Below, piece by piece: positions 20,301 to 27,511 of a stretch of DNA of 64,000 nt. Both the position numbers and the translations under genes were made by a program. Source of the stretch: Petasospora fabianii (Eukaryota > Ascomycota > Saccharomycetes > Phaffomycetales > Wickerhamomycetaceae); the NCBI GenBank assembly GCA_022641835.1, contig CP048717.1, positions 248,001 through 312,000 of the forward strand, given 5' to 3'. Below the pieces are notes generated by a model. It was not told where the DNA came from, searched no databases, and worked only from the letters and a program-made list of their open reading frames with translations. Every line of letters begins with the position of its first letter. The first letter of the stretch is position 1.

Positions 20301-22381
20301 ACAGAAGACAGCTTGTCGATCAGATTGTGGGTACCGCTGTCCCAGAATCTACTGAGGCCGAGCCAGTCTCCCTTACTGTTAAGGCCTTTATGGACAACGG
20401 TTTGACTCAGGAGCTTGTTGAGTTGCTGGAGAAGATCATCTTGGAACCATCTCCATTCAACGACAACCCATCTTTGCAGGGTTTGCTCATGTTGACTGCT
20501 ATCAAGGTTGAGCCAACCAAGGTTATGTCCTACATTGAGAAGCTTGATGAGTTCGACCCAGTTGAAATCGGTGCCTTGTGTACCGAGGCCGGTTTGCACG
20601 AGGAGGCATTTGAGATCTACAACAAAAAGGAGTTGTACTCCAGGGCCATGGGTGTCATTGTCGACGACATCATGTCCTTGGACAGAGGTGAGACTTATGC
20701 TGAGAAGATTGACACTCCAGAGTTGTGGAGTCAGCTCGGTGCTGCTCAGTTGAACGGTATCAGAATTCCAGAGGCTATTGAGTCTTACATCAGAGCCAAC
20801 GACCCATCCAACTACGAGGCTGTCATCGATATTGCTGACTCTGCTGGTAAGTTTGAGGAGTTGATCAAGTATTTGCTCGTTGCCAGACAGACCTTGAAGG
20901 AGCCAAAGATTGACGGTGAGTTGATTATCGCTTATGCTGAGTTGGAGAAGCTCGATGAAATTGAAAAGTTCTTGAACGGTTCCAACGTTGCTGACTTGAA
21001 CGAGGTTGGTGACAAGCTCTATGAGCGTAAGGACTACAAGGCTGCCAAGTTGTTGTACTCTTCTGTTTCCAACTATTCCAAGTTAGCCTCTACCTTGGTG
21101 TTCTTGGATGACTACCAGTCTGCTGTTGAGTGTGCTAGAAAAGCCTCTAACACCAGAGTGTGGAAGCAGGTTAACGATGCTTGTTTGGAACACAAGGAGT
21201 TCCGTCTTGCTCAGATTTGTGGTTTGAACTTGGTCGTTCACGCTGAGGAGTTGGATGAGCTTGTTGAGAAGTACGAGTCTGAGGGTCACTTCAATGAGTT
21301 GATTTCCTTGTTTGAGGCTGGTCTCAGCTTGGAGAGAGCCCACATGGGTATGTTCACGGAATTGGCCATCTTGTACACCAAGTACAATCCATCCAAGACT
21401 TTGGAGCACTTGAAGTTGTTCTGGTCCAGAATCAACATTCCAAAGGTTATCAGAGCCACTGAGGAGGCTCACTTGTGGCCAGAGCTTATCTTCTTGTACG
21501 CTCATTACGATGAGTGGGACAATGCTGCTTTGACCATGATTGAGAAGGCTTCTTCCTCCTTTGATCACTCTTCTTTTAAGGAGATTATTGTCAAGGTTGC
21601 CAACTTGGAGATTTACTACAAGGCTATCAACTTCTACGTCAACGAGCATCCATCTCTTGTCACTGACTTATTGACTGTTTTGACTCCAAGAATCGATCTT
21701 CCAAGAGTTGTTAGAATCTTCCAGAAGTCTGACAACTTGCCATTGATCAAGCCATTCTTGATTTCTGTGTTGGACAAGAACAACTCTGTTGTCAACGGTG
21801 CCTACCACGACTTGTTGATCGAGGAGGAGGACTATGAGACCTTGGGAACCGTTGTTGACATCCATGACAAGTTTGACTCTTTGGACTTGGCATCTAGATT
21901 GGAGAAGCACGAGTTGATCTTCTTCAGACAGATTGCTGCTCGTCTGTACAGAAAGAACAAGAAGTGGAACAAGGCTTTGTCCATTCTCAAGGCGGACCAG
22001 CTTTGGAAGGATGCCATTGAGACTGCTGCTATCTCTGGCTCTACAGATGTTGCTGAGGACCTTCTGACATACTTTGTTGAGACTGGTAACAATGAGGCCT
22101 TCATTGCCTTGTTGTACACTGCTTACGACTTGATCCGCTACGACAAGGTTCTCGAGTTGGCATGGCTGCATGAATTGGGCGATTACATCAAGCCATACCT
22201 TATCACTGTCGAGAGGGAGAGAAGTGAGCACATTGCTAAGTTTATGAAGGACTTGAAGGTGAGAGAGGAGGCCAACGCCTCGGATGAGGCTCCAGCTGGC
22301 ACACAGAGATTGTTGATCACAAACGGTTCTCAAGGATTGGGTTACCAGCCAACTGGGCAAGGTTTTGGTAACGCTTTCTAA
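17399..22381 (+). CDS. CHC1: Clathrin heavy chain
   Basis: Triskelion subunit of clathrin coats at the trans-Golgi/endosome and in endocytosis. The 1660-residue protein (S. cerevisiae about 1653) starts MADIPIEFTELTDLTALGI, has the N-terminal seven-blade propeller (about 1-330, for example LHPSEFIISLRANGTTIQIFNL), a linker, and then the helical leg made of clathrin repeats to about 1600. The C-terminal tail is short (TNGSQGLGYQPTGQGFGNAF) and lacks the metazoan QLMLT Hsc70 motif. Codon use is strongly biased to TTG, GTT/GTC, AAG and AGA, consistent with high expression. This bias also produces long antisense open frames that are not genes. Confidence 0.98.
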   Translation: MADIPIEFTELTDLTALGINQQSLEFRSTTLESDKYVVVREQVNGANTVAIVDLHNGNQVTRKNMSADNAILHPSEFIISLRANGTTIQIFNLSTKEKLKSFNMSEPVIFWKWLDSKHIGLVTASSIFTWNIFDGNASAGPTLLTHRHANLNNAQIINFVCNESFEWFAVVGITQENGRIAGKIQLYSKQRNVSQAIEGHVAAFSSLQLDGAPARTQVFVCGNRTATGGQLHIIEIDHDASNPQFQKKNVDIFFPPDATNDFPISLQVSKKYGIVYLLTKYGFIHLYDLESGSNLFVNRITATPVFIASAYDDNNGILAINKQGQVLAVEIAKDKLVPYILNKLSNVPLALSMASRGGLPGAENLFLQQFDTLLQQGDYANAAKVAASSEQLRTPQTIQKLKNIQAAPGGISPILQYFSTLLDKGKLNQIETIELARPVLQQDRKQLFEKWLKEDKLTSSEELGDIVKPFDVQLALAIYLRAQTHPKVVSALAELGEFAKIAPYCEKVGYTPNFVVLISNLLRSNPDKASEFAVSLLNTPATAGQIEVEKIADIFFSQNFIQQGTSFLLDALKDDSPSQGHLQTRLLEINLLHAPQVADAILGNDMFHQYDRHTIAQLSEKAGLYQRALENYSDIKDIKRVIVNTNAIPADWLVSYFGKLNVEQSMVALKELLDKNIAQNLQIVIQVATKYSDLLGSAALIKLFEDYKCYEGLYYYLASIVNLTDDKDVVFKYISAAAKLGQFKEIERVVKDNSVYDPEKVKNFLKDANLQDQLPLIIVCDRFDYVHDLILYLYKHKFFKFIEVYVQQVNPSKTPQVVAALLDVDCDESIIQNLIQSVLGQVPIAELTAEVEKRNRLKLLLPFLEATLSSGVQDRAVFNTLAKIYIDSNNNPEKFLKDNDNYDTKEVGHYCEKRDPYLAYIAYEKGQNDEELIRITNENAMYKYQARYLLKRSDPALWNTVLSEDNLHRRQLVDQIVGTAVPESTEAEPVSLTVKAFMDNGLTQELVELLEKIILEPSPFNDNPSLQGLLMLTAIKVEPTKVMSYIEKLDEFDPVEIGALCTEAGLHEEAFEIYNKKELYSRAMGVIVDDIMSLDRGETYAEKIDTPELWSQLGAAQLNGIRIPEAIESYIRANDPSNYEAVIDIADSAGKFEELIKYLLVARQTLKEPKIDGELIIAYAELEKLDEIEKFLNGSNVADLNEVGDKLYERKDYKAAKLLYSSVSNYSKLASTLVFLDDYQSAVECARKASNTRVWKQVNDACLEHKEFRLAQICGLNLVVHAEELDELVEKYESEGHFNELISLFEAGLSLERAHMGMFTELAILYTKYNPSKTLEHLKLFWSRINIPKVIRATEEAHLWPELIFLYAHYDEWDNAALTMIEKASSSFDHSSFKEIIVKVANLEIYYKAINFYVNEHPSLVTDLLTVLTPRIDLPRVVRIFQKSDNLPLIKPFLISVLDKNNSVVNGAYHDLLIEEEDYETLGTVVDIHDKFDSLDLASRLEKHELIFFRQIAARLYRKNKKWNKALSILKADQLWKDAIETAAISGSTDVAEDLLTYFVETGNNEAFIALLYTAYDLIRYDKVLELAWLHELGDYIKPYLITVERERSEHIAKFMKDLKVREEANASDEAPAGTQRLLITNGSQGLGYQPTGQGFGNAF

Positions 22382-23228
22382 GAGAAAAGTTGACGTTTGA
22401 TGATTGAAGATTTCTGTTGTTTGAAGAAAAGCTGGTGAGAAAAGTTATGAGAGTTCTCGTAAGGAGGATCTCCGCACTAGACATGCTGGTTTTCCAAGAT
22501 TATTTTCCATGTATACAAGTAATTCAAAGTTAATTGATTGATAGAAGTAATTACTGAAGTTCATTGCAAGATGCTCATGGAGCCACCCGCAGCACTAATT
22601 TATCGGCTTTCAGCGGTTCATGAACCACGGCGCGTTGCTTGATTCTACTAGCGGGCCTTTTTCCATTCCTGCATGCACTCAGTGAAACATCAAATGGCCT
22701 AAAGATCTCTTTGGTGCTTGTAAGTGAGCCATTTTCTATCAAATCAAGGTAAAATCATAAGTTTTGAAAATATCAAGAAATATCATAAGGAAATCAATTA
22801 AAATTAACAATTATAATTGATCATGCTCCCAATTTTGTACTTAACTTAAACCTTAAAAAAACAAAAAAAAAAAAAAAAACATTAAAAAGAATTGATTTCA
22901 GTTTCAAATAATTCAGATCAATGCCAGATTTACTTAATAACTTTCGTTCCACGATATATCAATTGAATTGTTGTGAGAGCCCAACTCCTTACAGAGAGTG
23001 TCGCATATCGCAATCAACATAGCATGCGTGAACTTGTTTTTGGTGATAATATACTCATAAATGGTATCTAGCCCAAAGCTTCTTCATAATTGAGTACAGA
23101 TCTAGTCAATATATATCAATTAATTCCTTCTAACCCACCAGAAATCTCTAAAGTGGTCATCATGAAACTCATGATGTTACAACAGAATATCACTACACTG
23201 CCGAAGACAACCCACCTTTCAAGTACGG
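22382..23228. other. Intergenic region, 847 bp, with AT-rich segment and poly-A tract
   Basis: From about 22740 to 23080 the sequence is strongly AT-rich, with an almost pure adenine tract at about 22854-22879. I looked for an S. cerevisiae-type ARS consensus and for CDEI/CDEIII centromere motifs and saw neither. It could still act as an origin, but nothing in the sequence proves it. Confidence 0.4.
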
Positions 23229-23325
23229 GGCACTTTGGCCGAGTGGTTAAGGCGAAAGACTTGAATTACGAGTTCGAGACATCTTTTGGGCTCTGCCCGC
23301 GCAGGTTCGAACCCTGCAAGTGTCG
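23229..23325 (+). tRNA. tRNA-Ser(UGA) with a 15-nt intron
   Basis: Class II tRNA. The acceptor stem GGCACTT pairs with AAGTGTC, with one G-U, and discriminator G73 fits serine. The A box is TGGCCGAGTGG and the B box GGTTCGAACCC is at 23304-23314. The long variable arm TTGGGCTCTGCCCGC resembles yeast tRNA-Ser. The anticodon stem AAAGA/TCTTT forces loop C32 T33 T34 G35 A36 A37, giving anticodon UGA, with an intron at 23266-23280 between positions 37 and 38. The mature length is 82 nt. A run of seven T residues (23329-23335) follows as the Pol III terminator. The intron contains TTCGAG (23273-23278), able to pair with the anticodon loop. Confidence 0.93.
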
Positions 23326-23328
23326 TCA

Positions 23329-23335
23329 TTTTTTT
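23329..23335 (+). terminator. RNA polymerase III T-run terminator
   Basis: Seven consecutive T residues start four bases after the tRNA 3' end, with further T-runs downstream as backup. Confidence 0.8.
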
Positions 23336-23434
23336 CGCTTTTTTTATTCTTTTTGATTACATAATCCCAACTCTTATTTGCAGCCAAAAAAACCGCGGTT
23401 CTATTCACTTGCTATATCATATAGGTTTCTTATA

Positions 23435-24127
23435 TTAGAGGCTAAACTGTTTTGCAAGCTTGATACCCTCTGCAACATTTTGGACTCTACAGTCAATCTT
23501 GTAGCCCTGGCTATGGAGCTTTAGCAGCTGCTCGTCAAAGTTGTGGAGTGGCACGGAGAATGTCTCGATGTACTCGCTCTCCTCGAGCTGTGGGGTTGGG
23601 TTCTCGTTTCTCTTGTCAGCAAGGTCAATTGAGCAAGTAACGAGGGCCAGATTTGTAGAGCAGAAGCCCGGATCATTGAAGATAGTCACAGACTTCGAAA
23701 TGACTTGTCCATAGTATCCTGTCTCCTCATGAAGCTCTCTGAGAGCGGTCGTATCGATTGATTCGTTAGGGTCAACTAGACCAGCTGGGACCTCGATACA
23801 CACGCCACCTGTTGGTGGTCTAAATTGTTTCTGGAGAAGAATCTCTGGACCACTAGGCTTCTTCAATACGGCAATGATGGCAACAGCATCAACTTCAGAG
23901 CCCTCTGGTCTTGTAGTACGCGAGGCACACTCCCAGAGTCTCTCCTTTCCAGCTGGATCTTTGTAGGTGATACGCTCAAGCTTAGTCCACTTGGCATCTT
24001 CGGAGGAAAGAGGTTCAATCTTGACGATGCGTGCGTCGTCTGGGGATCCCTTGGAAGCCATTGTCCTGATGAATGATCGTATGAGACTTGGAGAGACGGC
24101 TCTTGTCGAGTTGGATAATCTAAACAT
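23435..24127 (-). CDS. YSA1: Nudix ADP-ribose pyrophosphatase
   Basis: Hydrolyses ADP-ribose to AMP and ribose-5-phosphate, limiting free ADP-ribose. The 230-residue protein (Ysa1 is about 231) carries a perfect Nudix box at residues 116-138: Gly116, Glu122, Arg130-Glu131-Leu132, Glu134-Glu135 and Gly137. Before it is RPPTGGVCIEVPAGLVDP, typical of the ADP-ribose branch. The first 22 residues (MFRLSNSTRAVSPSLIRSFIRT) are basic and hydroxylated with no acidic residue, a likely mitochondrial presequence. Met23 could initiate a cytosolic form. It is divergent from SUS1 with 193 bp between ATGs, as in S. cerevisiae (YBR111C/YBR111W-A). Confidence 0.95.
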   Translation of the reverse strand: MFRLSNSTRAVSPSLIRSFIRTMASKGSPDDARIVKIEPLSSEDAKWTKLERITYKDPAGKERLWECASRTTRPEGSEVDAVAIIAVLKKPSGPEILLQKQFRPPTGGVCIEVPAGLVDPNESIDTTALRELHEETGYYGQVISKSVTIFNDPGFCSTNLALVTCSIDLADKRNENPTPQLEESEYIETFSVPLHNFDEQLLKLHSQGYKIDCRVQNVAEGIKLAKQFSL

Positions 24128-24320
24128 GGTAGTGTCTCCTGAGGTTGCGCGAGTCTTCTAAGGTCTTTGGCAAGCGCGATCTCTCTCCCTCGCGTTTTGT
24201 GGGCCCGTCAAACTCCCCGCTCAAGAGAAAACATCAACACACACTCAAACACATTTGCAGTCTGAGATCATTCGATCATTTCCTTGCCGAACCCGCACCA
24301 ACGATATCACCGAAAACAAA

Positions 24321-24799
24321 ATGTCCAGCGAGGAACAGATAAAGGCCAAGATCCAACAGCAGCTCATCGAGTCTGGAGAATACGACAGGTGTGTATCCAC
24401 CCATTCAATAGTTTAATGACTGTAACTCTCACAGGGAACATTTACTAACATACGATACAAGGATATCGGCGCAGCTGAGGCAAAAGCTGGCCGAGTCTGG
24501 ATGGCTTGATAACATCAGAAATATTGCTAACGGTAAGCTTGGTACTCTTCAACAATCTATACACAACTGAAAACTAACACATATCGACCAGATCATGTCA
24601 GCAAAGAGGAGGAACCAAACTTTACAAGGCTGAGCCAAACACTGGAGCCGAAGGCACTTTGTAAGTTAACTGATGGGAAACACATTACAATGGAATATAT
24701 GACTAACATCAAGCAGCGATGGTGCCCGAGGATGTCAAACAGGATACGCTATTACAGATCAAGGCGTTCCTTGAGAACATTGTTGAAAAAGAGGTTTAA
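24321..24799 (+). CDS. SUS1: SUS1, SAGA DUB/TREX-2 subunit, four exons
   Basis: Small helical adaptor shared by the SAGA deubiquitinase module (with Sgf11, Ubp8, Sgf73) and the TREX-2 mRNA-export complex (with Sac3). Exons are 24321-24388, 24462-24532, 24592-24660 and 24717-24799. Conceptual splicing gives 96 residues, the same as S. cerevisiae Sus1. It begins MSSEEQIKAKIQQQLIESGEYD, contains the family blocks LAESGWLDNI and NFTRLSQTLEPKAL, and ends LLQIKAFLENIVEKEV. No exon is long enough to be found by simple ORF search. S. cerevisiae SUS1 has two introns; here there are three. It lies between YSA1 and CYC8, exactly as in S. cerevisiae. Confidence 0.95.
24389..24461 (+). other. SUS1: SUS1 intron 1 (73 nt)
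   Basis: Donor GTGTGT, branch TACTAAC at 24443-24449, acceptor AAG, phase 2. The GTATCC two codons later would break the frame into exon 2. Confidence 0.88.
24533..24591 (+). other. SUS1: SUS1 intron 2 (59 nt)
   Basis: Donor GTAAGC, branch AACTAAC at 24572-24578, acceptor CAG, phase 1. Confidence 0.88.
24661..24716 (+). other. SUS1: SUS1 intron 3 (56 nt) with tandem acceptor
   Basis: Donor GTAAGT, branch GACTAAC at 24701-24707, and two adjacent acceptors AAG (ending 24713) and CAG (ending 24716). Both keep the frame: CAG gives Leu-Ser-Met, AAG gives Leu-Ser-Ala-Met. Confidence 0.87.
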
Positions 24800-25168
24800 T
24801 TAGGTGTCATGGTCAGTAAGACCACTCAAAGTGTTATTTCTAATGGTGATGAAGAAAAAATTATTTGCAGGTAATAAAGAGCCAAGTAGACGCTTTAAAT
24901 GCATGCGATAGTGATTATGGATACCTTAGTCGGGATGGTCGACCCACAGGTATTTAGGACAGCGTACGGATTAAACGTCTTTAGAACAAGATGGTCTACG
25001 AAAGACGAGCGTATTGTATAGTACATATTCATTCGGCAAACGGACACTCAAAAGAAAGAACCAGAGAGATCGATATATAGAGAGAAGGAGAGAGGAAAAG
25101 AAAACCAAATGTACAAACAATCACATCAATACACATACAACCCAAATTATGCTGAACCAAAAAGGTCA
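24800..25168. other. Convergent 3' region between SUS1 and CYC8, 369 bp
   Basis: Purine-rich AGAGAGAAGGAGAGAGG-type tract near 25077-25095. No RNA gene or ORF is supported. Confidence 0.4.
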
Positions 25169-27511
25169 TCACTTTGACTCACCATTAGGTTTTTCCTCTT
25201 CTTCGTCGTCATAGTCCTCGTCTTCGTCAATTTTTCTTACACTTACCTCAACTTCCTCTTTCTTCTCCTCGGTTGGCTGTTCATCCTCCTTCTTCTTTTC
25301 CTCCTCCTCAGCTTCCTTGATTTCACTCAGGGCCTCTTCAGATGGCTTGATAATAGCTTCTTTCTCCTCTTCTACAGCCGCGGTATCCTTCTCCTCAGCA
25401 GCAGGAGCATCAGCAGCAGGAGCTGGTGTGACTTCCTTTTCTCCCTCTTTCTTCTCATCACCGTTGGCACCATTAGACTCAGTAGCAGGTGTTTGTTCAA
25501 CATCAGCAGTTTCACTCTTAGCTTGGGTCTCTTCATGTTGCTTCTTCTCGGCGCTACCGTTCACGGCAGCAGGTGAGACAGATGACCCTTCAGACTTCGT
25601 ATTTGTTGTTGTTGCAGCCGGTGGAGTGACTTTCTTCTCCTCTTCCTGCTCAGCAGTTGGAGCAGGGGTTGGCACAGTGACAGCCGGCAACTGATGTGTA
25701 ACATCCGCCTTCTTTCTCTGGGACTCCTCATCTGACTCGAGTTCTCTCTTGGCTGGTGCCAATGGCTTAATCTCTGGTGGAGGGAACGAGCTCTGTGATG
25801 GCTGTGTGAGGGATGGTGGTGGAGCCTGGTGTTCCTGCTGAGTTGGCGCTGGAGGTGGGGGAGCCTGTGACTGCTGTGGTGGCAGTTGTTGCAAACCCTG
25901 CAGTGATGTAGGAGCAGTTCCTTGCTGTTGAAGTGGTTGCGGAGGAAGCTGTTGTTGTTGCTGCTGTTGCTGTTGTTGTTGTTGTGGTTGTTGTTGTGGC
26001 TGCTGTTGTTGCTGCTGGAATGGATGTGGTGGTGGAGCCTGTGATGCTGGGTTCATCTGGAGCTGCTGCAGTGGTTGCTGCTGCTGCTGTTGTGGCATTC
26101 CCTGTTGTGGAAGCATCTGCTGTGGGAGACGTGGCTGCTGTGATGGAGGTGGTGGAGGTGGGAGCTGGCCGTTCTGACCACCTTCCTTTTGGAACTTGGT
26201 CAATTGGTCAAGACGAGCCTGGATATGTGGGTTGTTAGGATCAAGAGTAGCGGCCTGCTTGTAAGCATCAAGAGCATCACTGATCTGGTTATTACAAGTC
26301 TCGTAAAGAGTACCGAGATCATACCAAACCTCCGAGATGTATGGGTTGAGTCTGATGGCCCTTGTATAGGCATCGAGCGCGTCTCTGTACTGGGAGATTT
26401 GATAATAGAGGACACCAATGGAACACCAAAAGGTTGGGTTTCTAGCGTCCCTATTCACAGCCTGCTGGAAAGCATCATAAGCACCAGTGTAATCACCTCT
26501 AGCCATGTGTACTCTACCTAAATGGTACCAAGTGTGAGCATCACTAGAGTCAATGTCCAAGGACTGGGAGAGCAACTTGAGAGCAATTTCCGGATCCTGG
26601 AAAGACGAGCCCTGTTGGGAGTACAGACAACCGAGCTGCTGTAGTACCTTGGCATGTTTTGGGTTGGCTTCAAGAACCTTGTGGTAGGCATCCTTAGCCG
26701 CAGTGTAGTCTCTTTGTTGTTCAAGGACCGCACCTATTTGGAACCAAACGTCTGGCTGTGTTAATGGTGCCGGTGGGTTAGGCAGAATATACTTGAAGCA
26801 TTCGAGAGCTTGGCCAAGTTTACCTTCATGTTTGTAAATGATACCAAGTCTGAAGTAAATCTCACTAGCTTTTTCAAAGTTTGGATCAAGTTCCAACACT
26901 CTTCTGAAAGCCTCTTCGGCATACTCCAAGGAGCCATATCTGTCATAGAGAATACCAATACCATGCCACAACTTTGGAACATTTGGATTGTTGAGATGGT
27001 ACAATGCCTGCTGGTAAGCGGCATAAGCTCTCTGCAAGTCGTCAAGCATGAGGTAACAGTGACCGAGAAGACCCCAAGTCTCACCTGCATCTGGTTTAGC
27101 TGTCAGTGCTCTCTGGTACAGCTCGGCAGCCTTGGCAAACATATCACGCGAGCGATACAAGTTTGCGAGAGAGGTCAATGCCGAAGCAGAATTTGGAGAG
27201 TGCCTGAGAGTAGCATCATAAGAAGCAGCGGCTCTATCAGCGTCACCAACGGCCTCGGCAAGAGAGCCAATAGCGAGCCATGTCTCAGCGGTGGCATTGT
27301 TGAGCTCCTGTTCTTGGGAGTTAGGCTGCTGCTGTTGCTGTTGCTGTACTTGAGCCTGAGCTTGAGCTTGAGCTTGAGCTTGAGCTTGGGCTTGAGCCTG
27401 CGCTTGAGCCTGAGCCTGGGCCTGGGCCTGAGCTTGTGCTTGGGCCAATGGATGCTGCTGCTGGGGGGCAGCGCGTGGCTGGAGATGAGCCACCTGCTGG
27501 ACTGAGGACAT
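25169..27511 (-). CDS. CYC8: Cyc8/Ssn6 TPR corepressor
   Basis: General transcriptional corepressor acting with Tup1. The 780-residue protein, started at 27511 (MSSVQQVAHLQ), has an N-terminal low-complexity head with about 16 Ala-Gln repeats plus polyGln. About ten tandem TPR motifs follow (about residues 80-450, for example LASLYRSRDMF-like and WYDLGTLYETCNNQISDALDAYKQAATLDP). Then come a long Gln/Pro-rich region and a Lys/Glu/Ala-rich acidic tail ending EDYDDEEEEKPNGESK. The TPR array matches Cyc8 closely. The Ala-Gln repeat is before the TPRs here, whereas in S. cerevisiae the Gln-Ala run follows them. The next genes, SUS1 and YSA1, are in S. cerevisiae order. Confidence 0.96.
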   Translation of the reverse strand: MSSVQQVAHLQPRAAPQQQHPLAQAQAQAQAQAQAQAQAQAQAQAQAQAQAQAQVQQQQQQQPNSQEQELNNATAETWLAIGSLAEAVGDADRAAASYDATLRHSPNSASALTSLANLYRSRDMFAKAAELYQRALTAKPDAGETWGLLGHCYLMLDDLQRAYAAYQQALYHLNNPNVPKLWHGIGILYDRYGSLEYAEEAFRRVLELDPNFEKASEIYFRLGIIYKHEGKLGQALECFKYILPNPPAPLTQPDVWFQIGAVLEQQRDYTAAKDAYHKVLEANPKHAKVLQQLGCLYSQQGSSFQDPEIALKLLSQSLDIDSSDAHTWYHLGRVHMARGDYTGAYDAFQQAVNRDARNPTFWCSIGVLYYQISQYRDALDAYTRAIRLNPYISEVWYDLGTLYETCNNQISDALDAYKQAATLDPNNPHIQARLDQLTKFQKEGGQNGQLPPPPPPSQQPRLPQQMLPQQGMPQQQQQQPLQQLQMNPASQAPPPHPFQQQQQQPQQQPQQQQQQQQQQQQLPPQPLQQQGTAPTSLQGLQQLPPQQSQAPPPPAPTQQEHQAPPPSLTQPSQSSFPPPEIKPLAPAKRELESDEESQRKKADVTHQLPAVTVPTPAPTAEQEEEKKVTPPAATTTNTKSEGSSVSPAAVNGSAEKKQHEETQAKSETADVEQTPATESNGANGDEKKEGEKEVTPAPAADAPAAEEKDTAAVEEEKEAIIKPSEEALSEIKEAEEEEKKKEDEQPTEEKKEEVEVSVRKIDEDEDYDDEEEEKPNGESK
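27350..27445 (-). repeat. CYC8: CYC8 in-frame hexanucleotide repeat encoding (Ala-Gln)n
   Basis: Sixteen consecutive hexamers of the pattern YTGNGC on the plus strand (mostly TTGAGC, CTGAGC, CTGGGC) encode alternating Ala and Gln. Some units are interrupted at the wobble base, so it is partly degenerate. Confidence 0.85.

Noticed and set aside
17399-22381. CUG codon reassignment to serine
   Set aside because: CTG occurs in CHC1 and other genes where leucine is expected from homologues (for example in NKLSNVP), so the standard code fits.
22740-23080. AT-rich region as replication origin or centromere
   Set aside because: No S. cerevisiae-type ARS consensus or CDEI/CDEIII motif was visible; AT richness alone is not enough.
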